The position numbers and the translations under genes were made by a program. DNA of 64,000 nucleotides. It comes from Spirosoma sp. 48-14. Its GTDB lineage: Bacteria > Bacteroidota > Bacteroidia > Cytophagales > Spirosomataceae. The notes under the pieces were generated by a model that was given only the letters and a program-made list of their open reading frames with translations, did not search any database and was not told the DNA's origin. The stretch spans positions 1 to 64,000 of the forward strand of contig NZ_MKUD01000019.1 in NCBI RefSeq assembly GCF_001898575.1, in the 5' to 3' direction. Shown here piece after piece: positions 61,702 through 64,000 of the stretch (positions are counted from its first letter, which is position 1; each line of letters begins with the position of its first letter).

Positions 61702-62943
61702 ATGAAAACAATTGCCCTCTTTTTGGCTCCACTTCTCCTGGGGCTTCTTTTTCCAACTACGCCTGCCGAAGTAACTAGCAACTTCCTTACGATAACTCCG
61801 CCTAAAGCCGCCAAACTCATGACAGGTGCCGATCAGATTTCGGCTTATCTGCCTTACCTGAAAGGAAAACGCATTGGTATGGTCGTTAACCAGACGTCGA
61901 TCATCGGCAATAAACCGAGTGTCGATAGTCTGTTGAGCCTGGGCGTTACCATTGTCCGAATATTCGGACCAGAACACGGATTTCGAGGAAATGCCAGCAA
62001 CGGAGCCAAAGTAGATGACGCGGTCGATACAAAGACAGGTATTCCAATCATTTCGCTATACGGAAAGAACAAAAAGCCCTCACAAGAGCAACTCGCCGAC
62101 ATTGACCTGATGGTTTTCGACATTCAGGATGTAGGTTGTCGGTTTTACACGTATATCAATACGCTCAACCATGTGATGGAAGCCTGCGCCGAGCATAAAA
62201 AGGAGCTGATGATTCTGGACCGTCCTAATCCGAACGGATTCATCATCGACGGGCCGATTCTGGAAAAACACCTGTATTCGGGTATCGGTATGCACCCTAT
62301 TCCGATCACACACGGTTGTACCATCGGGGAGTTTGCCCAGATGATCAACGGCGAAGGCTGGGGTGGATTGCCCGGAAAAAACCTGTGTCAGCTCAAGATT
62401 ATCAAGGTTGCCAACTACACGCACGATACGCCCTATACGTTGCCGGTTCTGCCTTCACCGAACCTGAATACGCAGCAGTCGATTATGCTTTATCCAAGCA
62501 CCTGCTGGTTCGAAGGCACGATCATTAGCCAGGGGCGAGGTACGTATATGCCATTCACCGTCTTAGGGGCTCCGGCGCTCAAAGGTATCTACCCGTTCTC
62601 ATTTAAGCCCGTCAGTATCAAAGGCATGAGCGAAACTCCTCTGCATCAGGATACCGAATGCTATGGCCTCGACCTGCGGAATTACGACACAAATACATTT
62701 CGCAAAAGCCGACAGCTTAATCTCCAGTGGCTGATGGAATTATACAAAGCGTATCCCAATAAAGAGCAGTTCTTCGATACAAAATATAGCAACCAGATTG
62801 GCAATTTCAACTTCCGCAGTGGCAACGAAGACCTGAAGAAACAAATCATTGCCGGTGTATCGGAAAAAGAAATCCGCAAAAGCTGGGAACCCGGTTTGTC
62901 AGCCTACAAACAGATGCGGAAGAAGTATTTGCTGTATCCATAG
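61702..62943 (+). CDS. NamZ-type exo-beta-N-acetylmuramidase (DUF1343)
   Basis: A 413-residue secreted protein with a signal peptide (MKTIALFLAPLLLGLLFPTTPA). The DUF1343/NamZ core is recognised by GKRIGMVVNQTSIIGNK, FGPEHGFRGNASNGAKVDD, TGIPIISLYG, MVFDIQDVGCRFYTYINTL, DRPNPNGFIIDGP and STCWFEGTIISQGRGT. The E/H in PEHGFRG are the likely active-site residues. NamZ enzymes release terminal MurNAc from peptidoglycan in recycling. Two ATGs four and two codons upstream are possible starts. It is 758 bp upstream of mnmA, with a hairpin repeat between. Confidence 0.88.
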   Translation: MKTIALFLAPLLLGLLFPTTPAEVTSNFLTITPPKAAKLMTGADQISAYLPYLKGKRIGMVVNQTSIIGNKPSVDSLLSLGVTIVRIFGPEHGFRGNASNGAKVDDAVDTKTGIPIISLYGKNKKPSQEQLADIDLMVFDIQDVGCRFYTYINTLNHVMEACAEHKKELMILDRPNPNGFIIDGPILEKHLYSGIGMHPIPITHGCTIGEFAQMINGEGWGGLPGKNLCQLKIIKVANYTHDTPYTLPVLPSPNLNTQQSIMLYPSTCWFEGTIISQGRGTYMPFTVLGAPALKGIYPFSFKPVSIKGMSETPLHQDTECYGLDLRNYDTNTFRKSRQLNLQWLMELYKAYPNKEQFFDTKYSNQIGNFNFRSGNEDLKKQIIAGVSEKEIRKSWEPGLSAYKQMRKKYLLYP

Positions 62944-63028
62944 TTTTTCTGACAGGATTTACAGGATGAACAGGATTTTTGCCAAGACGGACGAATCCTG
63001 TTTTATCCCGTAAATCATGTCAGAAAAA
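62944..63028. repeat. Inverted-repeat element of the ACAGGATTTACAGGAT family
   Basis: TTTTTCTGAC at 62944 is mirrored by GTCAGAAAAA ending at 63028, and the inner ACAGGATTTACAGG and AACAGGATTT words pair with ATCCTGTTTTATCCCGTAAAT. This 85-bp imperfect palindrome sits right after the NamZ stop and is probably a terminator and dispersed repeat. Confidence 0.65.
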
Positions 63029-63129
63029 GCCCATTGGAAACCAATTTCAACAAATCCGGTGTTGAACCCTTATTGGATAATTTTCTAGCAAGTTAAATCG
63101 GAGGGCTTTGAACCCTCGCAGATACGTAC

Positions 63130-64000
63130 ATGAGTAAACACGGACGCATTCTGGTCGCCATGAGTGGCGGCATTGATTCTTCACTGGCATCGGTTCTGCT
63201 GCACGAAGAAGGATACGAGGTCATCGGCATGACCATGAAAACCTGGGATTACGCATCCTCAGGAGGTACCAAAAAAGAAACCGGCTGTTGCAGCCTCGAC
63301 AGTATTAACGACGCCCGCAACATCGCCGTCAGCCTGGGATTCCCTCACTATATTCTCGACATCCGCGACGAATTTGGGGATTATGTCATTGACCATTTCA
63401 CAGGCGAATACCTGGAAGGCCGCACCCCAAACCCCTGTGTTCTTTGCAACACGCACATTAAATGGGACGCCCTACTCCGCCGGGCCGACCGGCTCGATTG
63501 TGAGTTTATTGCAACCGGGCACTACGCGAATATCCGACACGAAAACGACAGGTTTGTGATCTCGAAAGGGGTCGATACCCTCAAAGATCAGTCGTATGTA
63601 CTGTGGGGCGTATCGCAGGAGAGCCTAAGCCGGACCAAACTGCCACTGGGCCACCTGCGCAAATCCGAAATTCGGGAGATGGCTAAAGAACGGGGTTTTA
63701 TTGAACTGGTTACCAAATCAGAATCGTACGAAATCTGCTTCGTTCCCGACAACGATTACCGGGGATTTCTGAAACGACGGATGCCAGGTCTGGAGGCCGA
63801 AGTGGCCGGCGGTAATTTTGTGATGGAAGGAACAGGCAAGGTACTAGGTAAACACCAGGGCTATCCGTTCTATACCATTGGGCAGCGAAAAGGGCTCGGC
63901 ATGGCGTTTGGGCAACCAATGTTCGTGACTGAAATCCGAAAAGACACCAACGAGGTTGTGCTGGGCGTCGACAAGGATTTACTGCGCGATGGTATGATTG
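63130..64000 (+). CDS. mnmA: tRNA-specific 2-thiouridylase MnmA (5' part, cut by window end)
   Basis: The first 290 codons of MnmA, which uses ATP and relayed sulfur to make 2-thiouridine at U34 of tRNA Lys, Glu and Gln. The PP-loop motif is SGGIDSS (12-18), the nucleophilic Cys106 is in NPCVLCNTHIKW, the tRNA-binding ATGHYA region follows, and the second Cys is in SYEICFVP. TIGQRKGLG marks the start of the central beta domain. The GTKKETGCCSLD insert is typical of Bacteroidota MnmA. The frame is intact to the window end. Confidence 0.95.
   Translation, partial: MSKHGRILVAMSGGIDSSLASVLLHEEGYEVIGMTMKTWDYASSGGTKKETGCCSLDSINDARNIAVSLGFPHYILDIRDEFGDYVIDHFTGEYLEGRTPNPCVLCNTHIKWDALLRRADRLDCEFIATGHYANIRHENDRFVISKGVDTLKDQSYVLWGVSQESLSRTKLPLGHLRKSEIREMAKERGFIELVTKSESYEICFVPDNDYRGFLKRRMPGLEAEVAGGNFVMEGTGKVLGKHQGYPFYTIGQRKGLGMAFGQPMFVTEIRKDTNEVVLGVDKDLLRDGMI

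Overview
The window looks like chromosomal DNA of a Bacteroidota member, most likely of the Cytophagales and close to Spirosoma (inference, not tested). The evidence is a SusC/SusD pair, LytTR regulators, a type IX secretion C-terminal sorting domain, many Bacteroidota lipoprotein signals, few Shine-Dalgarno sequences, and a long run of FtsX-type permeases of the kind common in this group. No tRNA, rRNA, CRISPR array or intact insertion sequence was seen.

Region 1 (1-16 kb) is dominated by signal transduction. A LytTR response regulator and TPR histidine kinase form one operon (217-2999). A second minus-strand operon (5630-11307) encodes a LytTR regulator, a large PAS/GAF histidine kinase and a receiver-kinase fusion. 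A stand-alone receiver overlaps an astacin-like lipoprotein protease (11763-13023). Between them lie an SGNH-like lipoprotein, a lipocalin-like lipoprotein, an SDR oxidoreductase, a methyltransferase and an SMP-30-like secreted protein.

Region 2 (16.1-25.8 kb) is a catabolic locus: SusC, SusD, RidA, a SelA-like PLP enzyme, an amidohydrolase and a second RidA on the minus strand, with a divergent DeoR regulator. The PLP enzyme and one RidA carry twin-arginine-type leaders and the amidohydrolase a Sec leader, so the pathway is probably periplasmic: deacylation, PLP-dependent ammonia elimination, then RidA hydrolysis of the enamine/imine. The space between susC and deoR holds a cluster of TTTGCA/TGCAAA words that may be operators.

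Region 3 (25.9-58.0 kb) contains housekeeping genes (hydrolase, DNA polymerase IV, sugar isomerase, MacB-like permease, 3-methyladenine glycosylase, DHFR-like enzyme, a YD-type lipoprotein and a T9SS cargo). Interleaved are three padR-permease modules with one, four and three very large FtsX permeases, each with a soluble N-terminal prefix and an identical C-terminal NPVKSLRSE. No ABC ATPase gene is present. Each padR is preceded by the same apparent control region: two inverted repeats of the form TGTCC-N6-GGACA about 21 bp apart, then 54-64 bp further on a sigma-54-like -24/-12 element. This suggests that one enhancer-binding activator and sigma-54 control all three modules. The gaps between permeases hold a family of GTAGAGAC...GTCTCTAC palindromes: four simple 28-bp copies and three composite copies of about 100 bp resembling REPINs or MITEs. 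One composite copy separates padR from its first permease in module 2.

Region 4 (58.2-64.0 kb) has a UbiA-like membrane protein, a membrane-anchored AraC regulator, a C10 (streptopain-like) protease, a NamZ/DUF1343 muramidase and the start of mnmA, which runs off the window.
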